Shown here piece by piece: positions 31,742-39,800 of a stretch of 64,000 bases of DNA. The stretch is from positions 62,001 through 126,000 of IMG/VR virus record IMGVR_UViG_3300027859_000890; one strand, 5' to 3'. Each line of letters opens with the position of its first letter. Positions within the stretch are counted from its first letter, which is position 1. This DNA comes from a virus. The notes beneath the pieces were generated by a model that saw nothing but the letters and a program-made list of their open reading frames with translations, was not told the DNA's origin and made no database searches. The translations under genes were made by a program, and so were the position numbers.

Positions 31742-32430
31742 ATTACATTATATGTCTAAAATGGGGAAAGAAATATTCTGCTGAATACGTAAACAAACTT
31801 TATGCAATGACGCAAAGGCATTGTAAAGTACCGCACCAATTTATTTGTTTTACTGAAAGCAGAAAAGACATAGACAAAGAAATCAAAACAATAAATTTAC
31901 CCACTATAAATTTAGATGGTTGGTGGTTCAAACCTTGGTTCTTTAGTAAAGATTTGCCAATACAAGGTACAATGTTATATTTTGATTTAGATGTAATCGT
32001 ATTTAGAAATATAGATAAGTTGTTTGAATACAAACCAAAACAGTTTTGTATCATTAGAGATTTCAATAGAAGTATTAGGCCTGGCTTTGATAGAATAAAC
32101 AGCAGTGTGTTTCGTTTAGAAACAGGAATGTTTGATCCTATATGGAAACAGTTTGAAAATGATCCTAAATTACATATGCAAAAGAATAGAGGTGATCAAG
32201 ACTGGATGTACAAAAACATAAGAAACTTCAGTTACTGGCCAGATGAATGGATACAAAGTTATAAATGGGAAATGCGTGATAGGAGAGATCTAGCAATACA
32301 CAAAGGCAAAAGAAACTTTATTGTAGATTCACCGCCTAAAATACTAGATGATTGCAGTGTTGCTGTATTTCACGGTGAACCAAACCCATTAGATGCAAAT
32401 GATACTTGGGTAAGGAATAATTGGGGTTGA
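31738..32430 (+). CDS. GT-A-fold glycosyltransferase (GT8-like)
   Basis: A 230-residue protein. YFDLDVIVF gives the D-x-D metal motif (Asp83, Asp85), then NSSVFRLE, GDQDWMY and a C-terminal VAVFHGEPNP, the metal-binding His block of GT8-like enzymes. Probably moves a sugar from a nucleotide donor onto a surface, DNA or virion acceptor. ATGA-coupled to the nucleotidylyltransferase. Confidence 0.75.
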   Translation: MNYIICLKWGKKYSAEYVNKLYAMTQRHCKVPHQFICFTESRKDIDKEIKTINLPTINLDGWWFKPWFFSKDLPIQGTMLYFDLDVIVFRNIDKLFEYKPKQFCIIRDFNRSIRPGFDRINSSVFRLETGMFDPIWKQFENDPKLHMQKNRGDQDWMYKNIRNFSYWPDEWIQSYKWEMRDRRDLAIHKGKRNFIVDSPPKILDDCSVAVFHGEPNPLDANDTWVRNNWG

Positions 32431-32455
32431 CAAGCACATTTGTTTGTGTTATATT
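32427..32455 (+). promoter_or_regulatory. Sigma70-like promoter for the 32486 gene
   Basis: TTGACA at 32427-32432, a 17-base spacer, TATATT at 32450-32455 with TGT before it; AGAGGG is the ribosome site. Confidence 0.7.
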
Positions 32456-32485
32456 ACTTATATAACGTAACACAAAGAGGGTAAT

Positions 32486-32833
32486 ATGACAAACACTATT
32501 GAATGGGGCCAAACACCTACTACTAAGCCAATCGTTGAAAAATTAGATGAACTAATACCATTAGAAGGTATGGTTACTAATCCTGTAAAAAACAAACATT
32601 TAGAAAAGTTTCGTAAAGCACAAAATGTTGTTTACGATATTTTTAACAATGGTCTTGGTAACAGAGGTAAGTCTTTAAAAGTTTTAGGGCTTATGAAATA
32701 TGATCTTGCACTAGAAGAATACAGAGGTGGCGAGATAATTATGCGAGCTAATTGGGATAGAGTCAACGAAGTTGTTGAACAAGCATTTACGCCAATCGTT
32801 ATGGCGGCAGCAAAGGAACAAGGAATCAAGTGA
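32486..32833 (+). CDS. Hypothetical protein, 115 aa
   Basis: A soluble helical protein with a glycine-rich turn (NNGLGNRGKSLKVLGLM). Not recognised. Own promoter; overlaps the phosphoesterase start by one base. Confidence 0.6.
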   Translation: MTNTIEWGQTPTTKPIVEKLDELIPLEGMVTNPVKNKHLEKFRKAQNVVYDIFNNGLGNRGKSLKVLGLMKYDLALEEYRGGEIIMRANWDRVNEVVEQAFTPIVMAAAKEQGIK

Positions 32834-33366
32834 TGCCAAATACTTGGGTCATCAGTGACACACATTTCAGACACGAAGCAATCCTTACGTTCAAGGACTA
32901 TGCTGGCAAGCCTCCAAGAGAAGGGTTTGACAATGTTGATCATATGGATCAGCATATGATGGATATGTGGAATGAAACTGTTAAGCCTGAAGATACAATA
33001 TATCATTTAGGTGATGTTTTGTTTGGACACGATAAACTTGAGTGGATGCAAAATAACTTCAAAAAGTTGCCTGGTAAAAAGTATTTGGTGCTTGGTAATC
33101 ACGATAACCCAAAGTTTATGGCTATGTTCTTTAAACAGATAATGTTGTGGAAGGACTACAGTGAATTAGGGTTATTGCTTAGCCACACACCTGTACATCC
33201 AAGCACACTTGCTGAAACACATAGGTTTGGTGATAAACCTGTGTTGAATGTTCACGGACACATACATAGTAATCCTTCACCAGAAGGTCCTTACAAATGT
33301 GTGAGCGTAGAACAAATAAACTATACGCCTGTCAATTTAGACAGTCTTAGAGAAGGAGTAATGTAA
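32833..33366 (+). CDS. Calcineurin-like metallophosphoesterase
   Basis: A 177-residue protein with all signature blocks: SDTHFRH near residue 8-14, LGDV, LGNHD, LLSHTPVH and VHGHIH. These bind two metal ions that hydrolyse phosphoesters. The short form resembles phosphodiesterases of the YfcE or MJ0936 kind; nucleotide or RNA 2',3'-cyclic phosphate are possible substrates. The ATG at 32833 is chosen over a GTG just before it. Confidence 0.85.
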   Translation: MPNTWVISDTHFRHEAILTFKDYAGKPPREGFDNVDHMDQHMMDMWNETVKPEDTIYHLGDVLFGHDKLEWMQNNFKKLPGKKYLVLGNHDNPKFMAMFFKQIMLWKDYSELGLLLSHTPVHPSTLAETHRFGDKPVLNVHGHIHSNPSPEGPYKCVSVEQINYTPVNLDSLREGVM

Positions 33367-33611
33367 TGACTAGACTACAACGTAAATTTTTAGCGAAAAT
33401 AGCACCGCCATTTGTAATTATGGCTTATGTTGCATTTGTCTTATTGTTGTTTCTTGCATCACCAAGTGTTTGGTTTGCAGTTGGTGTTATTATACTTTTT
33501 CTTATGGTACCACTGTTTGGTTGGTTTTTCTATGAATCTTGGAAAGATGCAAAGTGGGAAATAGAAAGAGAAAATCAGCAAATGCTGTACGAAATTAAAA
33601 AAGATGCTTGA
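33366..33611 (+). CDS. Two-helix membrane protein, 81 aa
   Basis: Two adjacent membrane helices at about 14-33 and 36-55 (IMAYVAFVLLLFLASP; AVGVIILFLMVPLFGWFF), then a charged helix. Starts at TAATG with the phosphoesterase. No family recognised. Confidence 0.6.
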   Translation: MTRLQRKFLAKIAPPFVIMAYVAFVLLLFLASPSVWFAVGVIILFLMVPLFGWFFYESWKDAKWEIERENQQMLYEIKKDA

Positions 33612-33924
33612 CGAACACGCCGCAAAACTTTTTGCGAAAAATATTAATATGATGGTGCCGTGGTATCTCATGGCATCATATGCCTATTATGAACAAGACG
33701 ATGCTATCTTTTCAGATGGCTTTTTTGATGATATGGGTAAAACTATGTTAGCCTGTTGGGACGACATTGAACACTTTCATAAAGAATTTATTACAAAGGG
33801 CGACTTAGAAGCAGGTACTTTTTTAGGTAAGTACCCTAGTAGGGTTGAGGGAGCATTAAAAAGTTTGCGTGAAGCATACTACACAAAAAGCGGCACAGTT
33901 CGCAAGAAACCGAAACTCTCTTGA
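33604..33924 (+). CDS. Hypothetical protein, 106 aa
   Basis: Contains a D-x-F-x-D-G-F-F-D-D region and the end YPSRVEGALKSLREAYYTKS, a type I recall from marine T4-like phages without known function. The stop overlaps the UvsE promoter. Confidence 0.6.
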   Translation: MLDEHAAKLFAKNINMMVPWYLMASYAYYEQDDAIFSDGFFDDMGKTMLACWDDIEHFHKEFITKGDLEAGTFLGKYPSRVEGALKSLREAYYTKSGTVRKKPKLS

Positions 33925-33949
33925 CAAACAGACACATAGAAAGTATATT
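33921..33949 (+). promoter_or_regulatory. Sigma70-like promoter for uvsE
   Basis: TTGACA at 33921-33926, a 17-base spacer, TATATT at 33944-33949. The uvsE ATG follows after 6 bases, predicting a leaderless transcript. Confidence 0.7.
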
Positions 33950-33955
33950 AGTATT

Positions 33956-35077
33956 ATGCAAGACTTAATTTTTACAAATGTAGAGGACTTCTTACGATCT
34001 CAGCAAAAGCGTATAGGCTTTGCTTGTAAGTATCTACATTTCAATCAGAATCAAAAACCTAAAATATTAGAGGAAATACAGCGTCCACTTACAGAGAAAT
34101 GTACAACCGTTGCTTGGCTAAATAGACAAAGTAAGGATGTTGCCGAACAAAGACTGTGGGACATAATGGAACACAATGCGGCAGCCGCAAAAAGGTTAGT
34201 AGAGTATGTGGGAAGCCTTCCTCCAGAACTTCGTATGGTCCGACTGGGTAGCAATCAGCTTCCTTGTGCTACCGAGCCTAGCTGGCGCTATTTTTGGTCT
34301 TTGCCAGATGTGGTGGCATACGGGGAGAAAGCATACGCAAAAGTGGGAGACGCAGCCAGACGCTTGGATGTTAGGCTCTCAATGCACCCAGGACAGTTTA
34401 CGGTCCTTGCAAGTGACAATCCAGAAATCGTCGAAAGGAGCATAGAAGAATTTGAATATCACGCCACTCTCATACGGTGGATGGGATACGGTAAGAAGTT
34501 CCAGGACTTCAAAAACAACGTCCACATCTCCGGCAGACAAGGTCCAGCCGGTATCAAAGCCGTCCTTCCGCGCCTCTCGCAGGAGGCAAGAAACACTATT
34601 ACAATCGAGAACGACGAAGTCAGCTGGGGACTCGAAGCCAGCCTTGAGCTTGCAGACGATCTCGCTTTGGTGCTAGACATACATCACCACTGGGTGAAAA
34701 CAGGAGAATACATTGAACCAGATGACGACCGTATTGGAATTATTATCGATAGTTGGCGTGGTGAGCGTCCTGTCATTCACTATTCTTTATGCCGTGAGGA
34801 TAACCTACAGAATGCTTCGGCAAGTGTACGACCGGACTTGGACACGTTACTTGAATCAGGACACAAAAAACAAAAACTAAGAGCACACAGTGATTACTGT
34901 TGGAATGATGCTTGCAACGAATGGGCATTGTCGCATTGGGAATGGGCAGACATTATGGTAGAAGCTAAGATGAAAAACTTGGCAAGCGGACAACTTTACA
35001 GTATGACTGAAGAGTCTAAAGAAATGATGGATTTTACATCGTTTGTAAAAGACAACAGTGATTTAATGGAAGCATAA
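33956..35077 (+). CDS. uvsE: UV damage endonuclease
   Basis: A 373-residue protein of the UvsE/UVDE TIM-barrel family: IGFACKYL near the start, RLSMHPGQF (His144), the metal block TIENDEVSWG (Glu218, Asp220) and LDIHHHW (241-246), then HYS. It nicks 5' to UV photoproducts, useful to a phage in sunlit water. The start at 33956 is fixed by the promoter. Bases of about 34190-34680 are clearly richer in G+C than the flanks within the same gene (32 of 60 in 34501-34560), with different codon choice: a sign of recent mosaic exchange. Confidence 0.92.
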   Translation: MQDLIFTNVEDFLRSQQKRIGFACKYLHFNQNQKPKILEEIQRPLTEKCTTVAWLNRQSKDVAEQRLWDIMEHNAAAAKRLVEYVGSLPPELRMVRLGSNQLPCATEPSWRYFWSLPDVVAYGEKAYAKVGDAARRLDVRLSMHPGQFTVLASDNPEIVERSIEEFEYHATLIRWMGYGKKFQDFKNNVHISGRQGPAGIKAVLPRLSQEARNTITIENDEVSWGLEASLELADDLALVLDIHHHWVKTGEYIEPDDDRIGIIIDSWRGERPVIHYSLCREDNLQNASASVRPDLDTLLESGHKKQKLRAHSDYCWNDACNEWALSHWEWADIMVEAKMKNLASGQLYSMTEESKEMMDFTSFVKDNSDLMEA

Positions 35078-35080
35078 ATA
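35074..35080 (+). promoter_or_regulatory. Late promoter core before the 35085 gene
   Basis: ATAAATA overlapping the uvsE stop, four bases before the ATG at 35085; the same close spacing as at 1788 and 13643. Confidence 0.45.
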
Positions 35081-35084
35081 CGTT

Positions 35085-35339
35085 ATGAAAAGTAATTTTA
35101 TATCCTCTATGTATGCAAGAACAAAAATGCAATCACCAACACAAGAAAAAAATCCTAATAGGGTGCTTGGTGGACTAAAAGGTCAAGGTGTAAACAGTTT
35201 TAGTATGTTAGGCGAAGATGGTATTGAAAAAGAAATACCAACACAAGCATATGTACAAGCTCTTGAAGAAAAATTAAGAACACAAGACTCACGTATTGCA
35301 GTTTTAGAAAAACAAATTAGGAGACTATCAAATGGTTAA
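35085..35339 (+). CDS. Small coiled-coil protein, 84 aa
   Basis: A basic start, a glycine-rich middle (RVLGGLKGQGVNSF) and a C-terminal coiled coil (ALEEKLRTQDSRIAVLEKQI). Possibly a virion or assembly factor, judged only from the late motif before it. Confidence 0.55.
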   Translation: MKSNFISSMYARTKMQSPTQEKNPNRVLGGLKGQGVNSFSMLGEDGIEKEIPTQAYVQALEEKLRTQDSRIAVLEKQIRRLSNG

Positions 35340-35496
35340 AAATTGGATTAAGAAAAGATTAGAAGAAAAATCAACACTCGATGGAGTACTAATGGTGGCA
35401 GCAGGAGCCGCAATCATTATTTTTTCACCACTAACAAAATTAATTGCTTATGGTGCAATCGCTTACGGTGCTTGGACAATCTATAGACAGGGATGA
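35332..35496 (+). CDS. Small membrane protein, 54 aa
   Basis: ATG at 35332 overlapping the previous stop. Reads MVKNWIKKRLEEKSTLDGVL then a hydrophobic helix with VAAGAAIIIF and LIAYGAIAYGAW. It is ATGA-coupled to the next gene. Function unknown. Confidence 0.55.
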   Translation: MVKNWIKKRLEEKSTLDGVLMVAAGAAIIIFSPLTKLIAYGAIAYGAWTIYRQG

Positions 35497-36179
35497 AGAT
35501 AGCTGCCATTGGTTGTAGTTTTACTAACTACGTTTGGCCAACATACGCAGATATACTGCAAGCTGATAGATACGGTTTGTCGGGCATAGGCAACGAACGT
35601 ATATTCTATACATTATGTCATTTATATAAAACAGAACAGTTGCATTTGTATGATGCAGTTGTACTTCAATGGACATCGCCAGGTAGATTTGATTACCTTA
35701 CCAAAGACGGATGGACTTTCAATGATGGCAATATAGCATTCAGTGAAGAAAACAAACACATTTGGAAAAAAATTAAAGAATGGTATAACGAAGATTACGA
35801 GTACGATAAATCTGAGAATTATATACACAGTGCAAAAGCAATTTGTGATTCTATAGGTATAAAACACTATCATATGTCAATGGTGCATTTAGAAGACTTT
35901 GTTGACTTTGCAGATCTACATAGAAAGTATCCAGGCAAATATAGATTCAAATATGCTCCGTGGATCAATAAACCATTTTTAGATGAACATCCAGATATTC
36001 CTGCTCATTTAGATATAGCAGAAGTTGTTGCAGAAAACATAGGCGCCGAAATAAGCGACTTGCTACGTACGAAGTGTGAAAAATTTCATAAAAAAATTAT
36101 GAAAGGAATGGATTTTGCAAGTGTAGAACAAATGTACGATTCACATTTTCCATATAGGCATATCACTACTGGCAGTTAG
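35493..36179 (+). CDS. SGNH/GDSL-type hydrolase-like protein
   Basis: A 228-residue protein. Block I GCSFT (Ser9), block II SGIGNERI, block III LQWTSPGRFDYL and C-terminal HPDIPAHLDIA with the Asp-x-x-His-like pair. Third member of the family found at 27286 and 27906, but 7 kb from the radical SAM operon. Its 3' end overlaps the convergent zinc-finger gene by 39 bases. Confidence 0.65.
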   Translation: MKIAAIGCSFTNYVWPTYADILQADRYGLSGIGNERIFYTLCHLYKTEQLHLYDAVVLQWTSPGRFDYLTKDGWTFNDGNIAFSEENKHIWKKIKEWYNEDYEYDKSENYIHSAKAICDSIGIKHYHMSMVHLEDFVDFADLHRKYPGKYRFKYAPWINKPFLDEHPDIPAHLDIAEVVAENIGAEISDLLRTKCEKFHKKIMKGMDFASVEQMYDSHFPYRHITTGS

Positions 36180-36428
36180 ATTCCAAACTTTCTTTCTGTT
36201 TACGCCTTGTTTTTGTGCAAAACGTTTAGCATCACAGTTTTCACATACGTGAAAATAATTATTACTTAATCTTTTAGGATCCATTTTGCCCCTTTCTCTC
36301 GTAAATTCTTTTTCACAATTATCGCATCTAAATACAACCATTGTTTTTTTACGGTTGTATGTGTGTTGTTTACCTAGTTTACTACGGCGCATATGCCAAG
36401 TATCAATCAAATATTCTTTAATATACAT
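36141..36428 (-). CDS. Zinc-finger protein on the minus strand
   Basis: A 95-residue protein with CDNC (35, 38) and CENC (62, 65): paired CxxC knuckles about 24 residues apart, with a basic linker. It resembles small phage zinc-binding proteins; DNA or RNA binding is likely. One of only four genes on this strand. No ribosome site is evident; starts at Met13 or Met30 are possible. A TATAAT lies 16 bases upstream on this strand. Confidence 0.55.
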   Translation of the reverse strand: MYIKEYLIDTWHMRRSKLGKQHTYNRKKTMVVFRCDNCEKEFTRERGKMDPKRLSNNYFHVCENCDAKRFAQKQGVNRKKVWNLTASSDMPIWKM

Positions 36429-36461
36429 AACTATATTTACATTAAGATTATAAAAAGAAGC

Positions 36462-36469
36462 GATAAATA
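36462..36469 (+). promoter_or_regulatory. Late promoter core for the Fe-S carrier gene
   Basis: GATAAATA, 15 bases before the ATG at 36485, with AAAGGA between them. Confidence 0.55.
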
Positions 36470-36484
36470 TTAGAAAGGAACACG

Positions 36485-36844
36485 ATGAGCATACTTACTT
36501 TAACCCCAGCAGCAGAGAAACAGATAGATCTTTTAAGTGAAGAGAACGAATGCTATGGCATTACACTAAACATAAAGGGCGGTGGTTGTGCGGGTTTTGA
36601 GTATGATTGGGGTACAATAGGTGCGCCAAACGAACTAGAAGAGGGCGATACAGTAGTAAAAACTGCAAATGGCTGTGCTTTTGTAGTAGGTTCACATAGT
36701 TTAATGTTCCTAATTGGAACAGAAGTTGATTACGTAAAAAGTTTAGTAGGATCAAACTTTGAAATCCGCAATCCTAATGCTCATAGTAGCTGTGGTTGTG
36801 GCGTAAGTGTAAACTTTGATATGGATAAGATACCACATTTTTAA
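36485..36844 (+). CDS. A-type iron-sulfur carrier (IscA/HesB/ErpA family)
   Basis: A 119-residue protein with the three conserved cysteines: Cys35 in GGGCAGF, Cys103 and Cys105 in SSCGCG. It carries and hands over Fe-S clusters. Related genes occur in T4-like cyanophages, sometimes near tail genes. In this genome it could feed the radical SAM enzymes or the ferredoxin, though it sits at the head of the tail-fibre block behind a late promoter. Confidence 0.88.
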   Translation: MSILTLTPAAEKQIDLLSEENECYGITLNIKGGGCAGFEYDWGTIGAPNELEEGDTVVKTANGCAFVVGSHSLMFLIGTEVDYVKSLVGSNFEIRNPNAHSSCGCGVSVNFDMDKIPHF

Positions 36845-36858
36845 AGATAGGATAAAAA

Positions 36859-39800
36859 ATGGCAAAACAAGAGATTGATATTGGTGTAGAGGGTAATGAC
36901 GGTACTGGTGATAGTATACGTGAAAGTTTTAAGAAGGTAAACGAAAACTTTAGTGAACTATTTGCTGTATTTGGTTTAGGCGGCACCATTAGTTTTAAGG
37001 CTCTGGATGATACACCAGCTGTATATACAGGTAATGAAAGCAGTGTTCCACTAGTAAACACAGAAGCCACAGGCATAGGATTTTATAGATTTGTAAGTGA
37101 CAGCGGAGCAAACAGTAATTCTGTAAGCAATCCAAGTAACCTTACAAACAGTGTGTTCTTTAGTTTTGTAGATGCTGATCCTACTACACCTAATGATAGT
37201 GGTACCGTAAAAATTATAATTAATGATCCACATATTGAACGTGATCCAGATCCTCGTATACTCAATCCTTTATCAGTAGAAGCACCAGCTGCCTATAGCA
37301 ATGCACAAAACACAATACTTAGAAACGTATCAGGTGTTGGCGATAGTATTACTACAATGGTTGATCAATGGAACACAATCCACGATAACCTACCAGCAAT
37401 AGATAGCGATAATATTTTAATCAGTAAAGGTTACGCTGACGACACATACCTCAATGCAGACGGAGACGAATTAACAGGTTTACTAAGTTACGATACAGGT
37501 GTAGGTCCTGCTTCAGGTAGAGAAATACCTGCTATGGAAGATGTGATTGCTAGAAATGGTAGTCTTGAAAATAGAACAATGTTGCAAGATCTTTTTGCAA
37601 CAGACCATCCTAAACCATTGCAAGGTGCAGGGACACCAAACGGTGATGATGATTTACAGTTTGTAACAAAACTATATGTTGACACACAAGGTTATGCATC
37701 GCCAACAAATTTATTTGTAAGCACAAAAGGTGATGATTCACAAAAATTTACACCAGCAGGACAAGAAGGTAGAAGTTTAAACTATTCTTATAAAACTATT
37801 AATGCTGCAATGCAAAGAGCAGAAAGAATTATTGAGAGTACACCTTTTGAACCTGGTCCGTATGTGCAAAGAATTACACATACAAATAATAAATTCAAAA
37901 GTGTTGTAGATAATATTACAGGCGTAAGCAGTCCTCCAGGTACAGCACCACAAGCAAGAAATATTGTTTTAGATAAACTAACACAAATAAGTTATGATAC
38001 TACAGATTACATTAACACTAACTTTCCAGATTTAGAATACGATGAAGTAATTTGTAGACGAGACACCAAACTAATTTTACAAAGTATTGCACTAGATGTA
38101 GAAGCAGGTGCAAATGCAAACTACTTAACACGTTGGGCAGGCTTTAGATATAATGCTAACCCAAGTGGTATTATAGCACAAACTATACAACTTACAGAAA
38201 CAATTGCAGGTATTAGAAAAGCACAACAGTTGCTAGATGATGAATTTGTAGCCGCTGGAACAATTACAAGCACAGTACGTGGTTATTATGGTGATAGATT
38301 TGATGAGATTGTTTCATTAATACAAAATCAAGAAGATTTAGATGTAAACACAGTTTATGGCAACAGCTACACATTTGCTTTTACAAATGGCGGACAAGCA
38401 GCAGTTGATCAAGGTGTTGCAGGTAACCCAGATATACGTGCTGGTAAACTTATGGTTGGTGTACAAAGTGGCGCTAAAGGTATTATTACAGCATACAATA
38501 GAGCTGCAACAGGCACAACAGACAGTGTTACAGTACAACTTTTAGAGCCTTTTGATTTTGCTGTAGGTGAACAATTAGAGTTTGGTAGTATTGTTAGAAA
38601 TAACCAAGTTACAGTATTTGTAGAAAGTGGTATTTACAACGAACAATTACCTATCAAACTTCCAGAAAACGTAAGTATAAAAGGTGACGAATTTAGACGT
38701 ACAGTTATCCGTCCAGCTGAAGGTACCTCATTAAGTAAGTATGCTGATACATATTTTTATAGAGATATTGTGTTTGATGGATTGCCAGCAGCGGATTCTC
38801 CACTTGCAACAATAACAAACCAAAGTGGTGCTGATGCAAGTAGGCAGGCAGGCACTTATCAAATCGCAGCAAACGATTATCTTACCAGCGGTATTGGTCA
38901 AGATGCTACATTTACTATTGTTGTCGATGGTACTGGTGCTGCTAGTGTAAGTGTAGGCAATGGCGGTAATGGTTTTATCATAGGTGAAAAAGTTACTATT
39001 GATGACGATGATTTGGGCAGCGGTGGCGGTGCAGCATTAACTTTTAATGTTGCAACAACAGGCGGTGGATATCACTTTACTCACCCACAAGCTGCAATAC
39101 AAGGAAAGTATGGTTATCATTATCTAGTAAATAGTGGCGCTACAAAAAATATTGGTACAAACGGCGCAACAAATCCAGGCAACTTTCCTCAAGCTTCAAA
39201 CTTGATTGAATTAAACATTGCATACATTGTAGAAGAAACTATTCAATATGTCAATGCTACGTATCCTTCATTGGTATACAGCGAAGCAAAGTGTCGTAGA
39301 GATACACAATTCATATTAGAAGGTTTGGTAAAAGACTTAAAAGCAGGCGGTAGAGATGCAACACTGGTAAATCAAGGTGCTTATTTTGCAGGTGCAGTAG
39401 AAGGACAAGAAGCACAAACTGAAGCGGCAATTTTAAATATTAAATTAATACTTGCAAATGTATTACAAAACGATCCTAGTGATCCATATGCAGGCTCAGG
39501 ATCTGTATCACAAGTTTTTGATAATGATTACACATCTGAAACTGACTCTGCTGTAAATGCAAATAACTTGATTGACTGTGTAGCGTTTGCGTTCGACAAT
39601 GCTTATAATCCACCAAAAGAAAACAAAGAAATGGATGTGTTCTTATGTAACGATGCTACTATTGTTAGAAACATCACTGTACAAAGACACGGCGGATTTA
39701 TGATGGTGCTTGACCCTGAAGGTCAAATTTTAACAAGATCACCGTATTGTCAAACAGGTACAAGTTTTGCACAATCATTTGGTACAAAACGTGCGTTCAA

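Noticed and set aside
34206-34676. Two plus-strand frames and one minus-strand frame inside uvsE
   Set aside because: They arise because the middle of uvsE is G+C-rich and so has fewer stop codons in other frames; the uvsE frame carries the family motifs.
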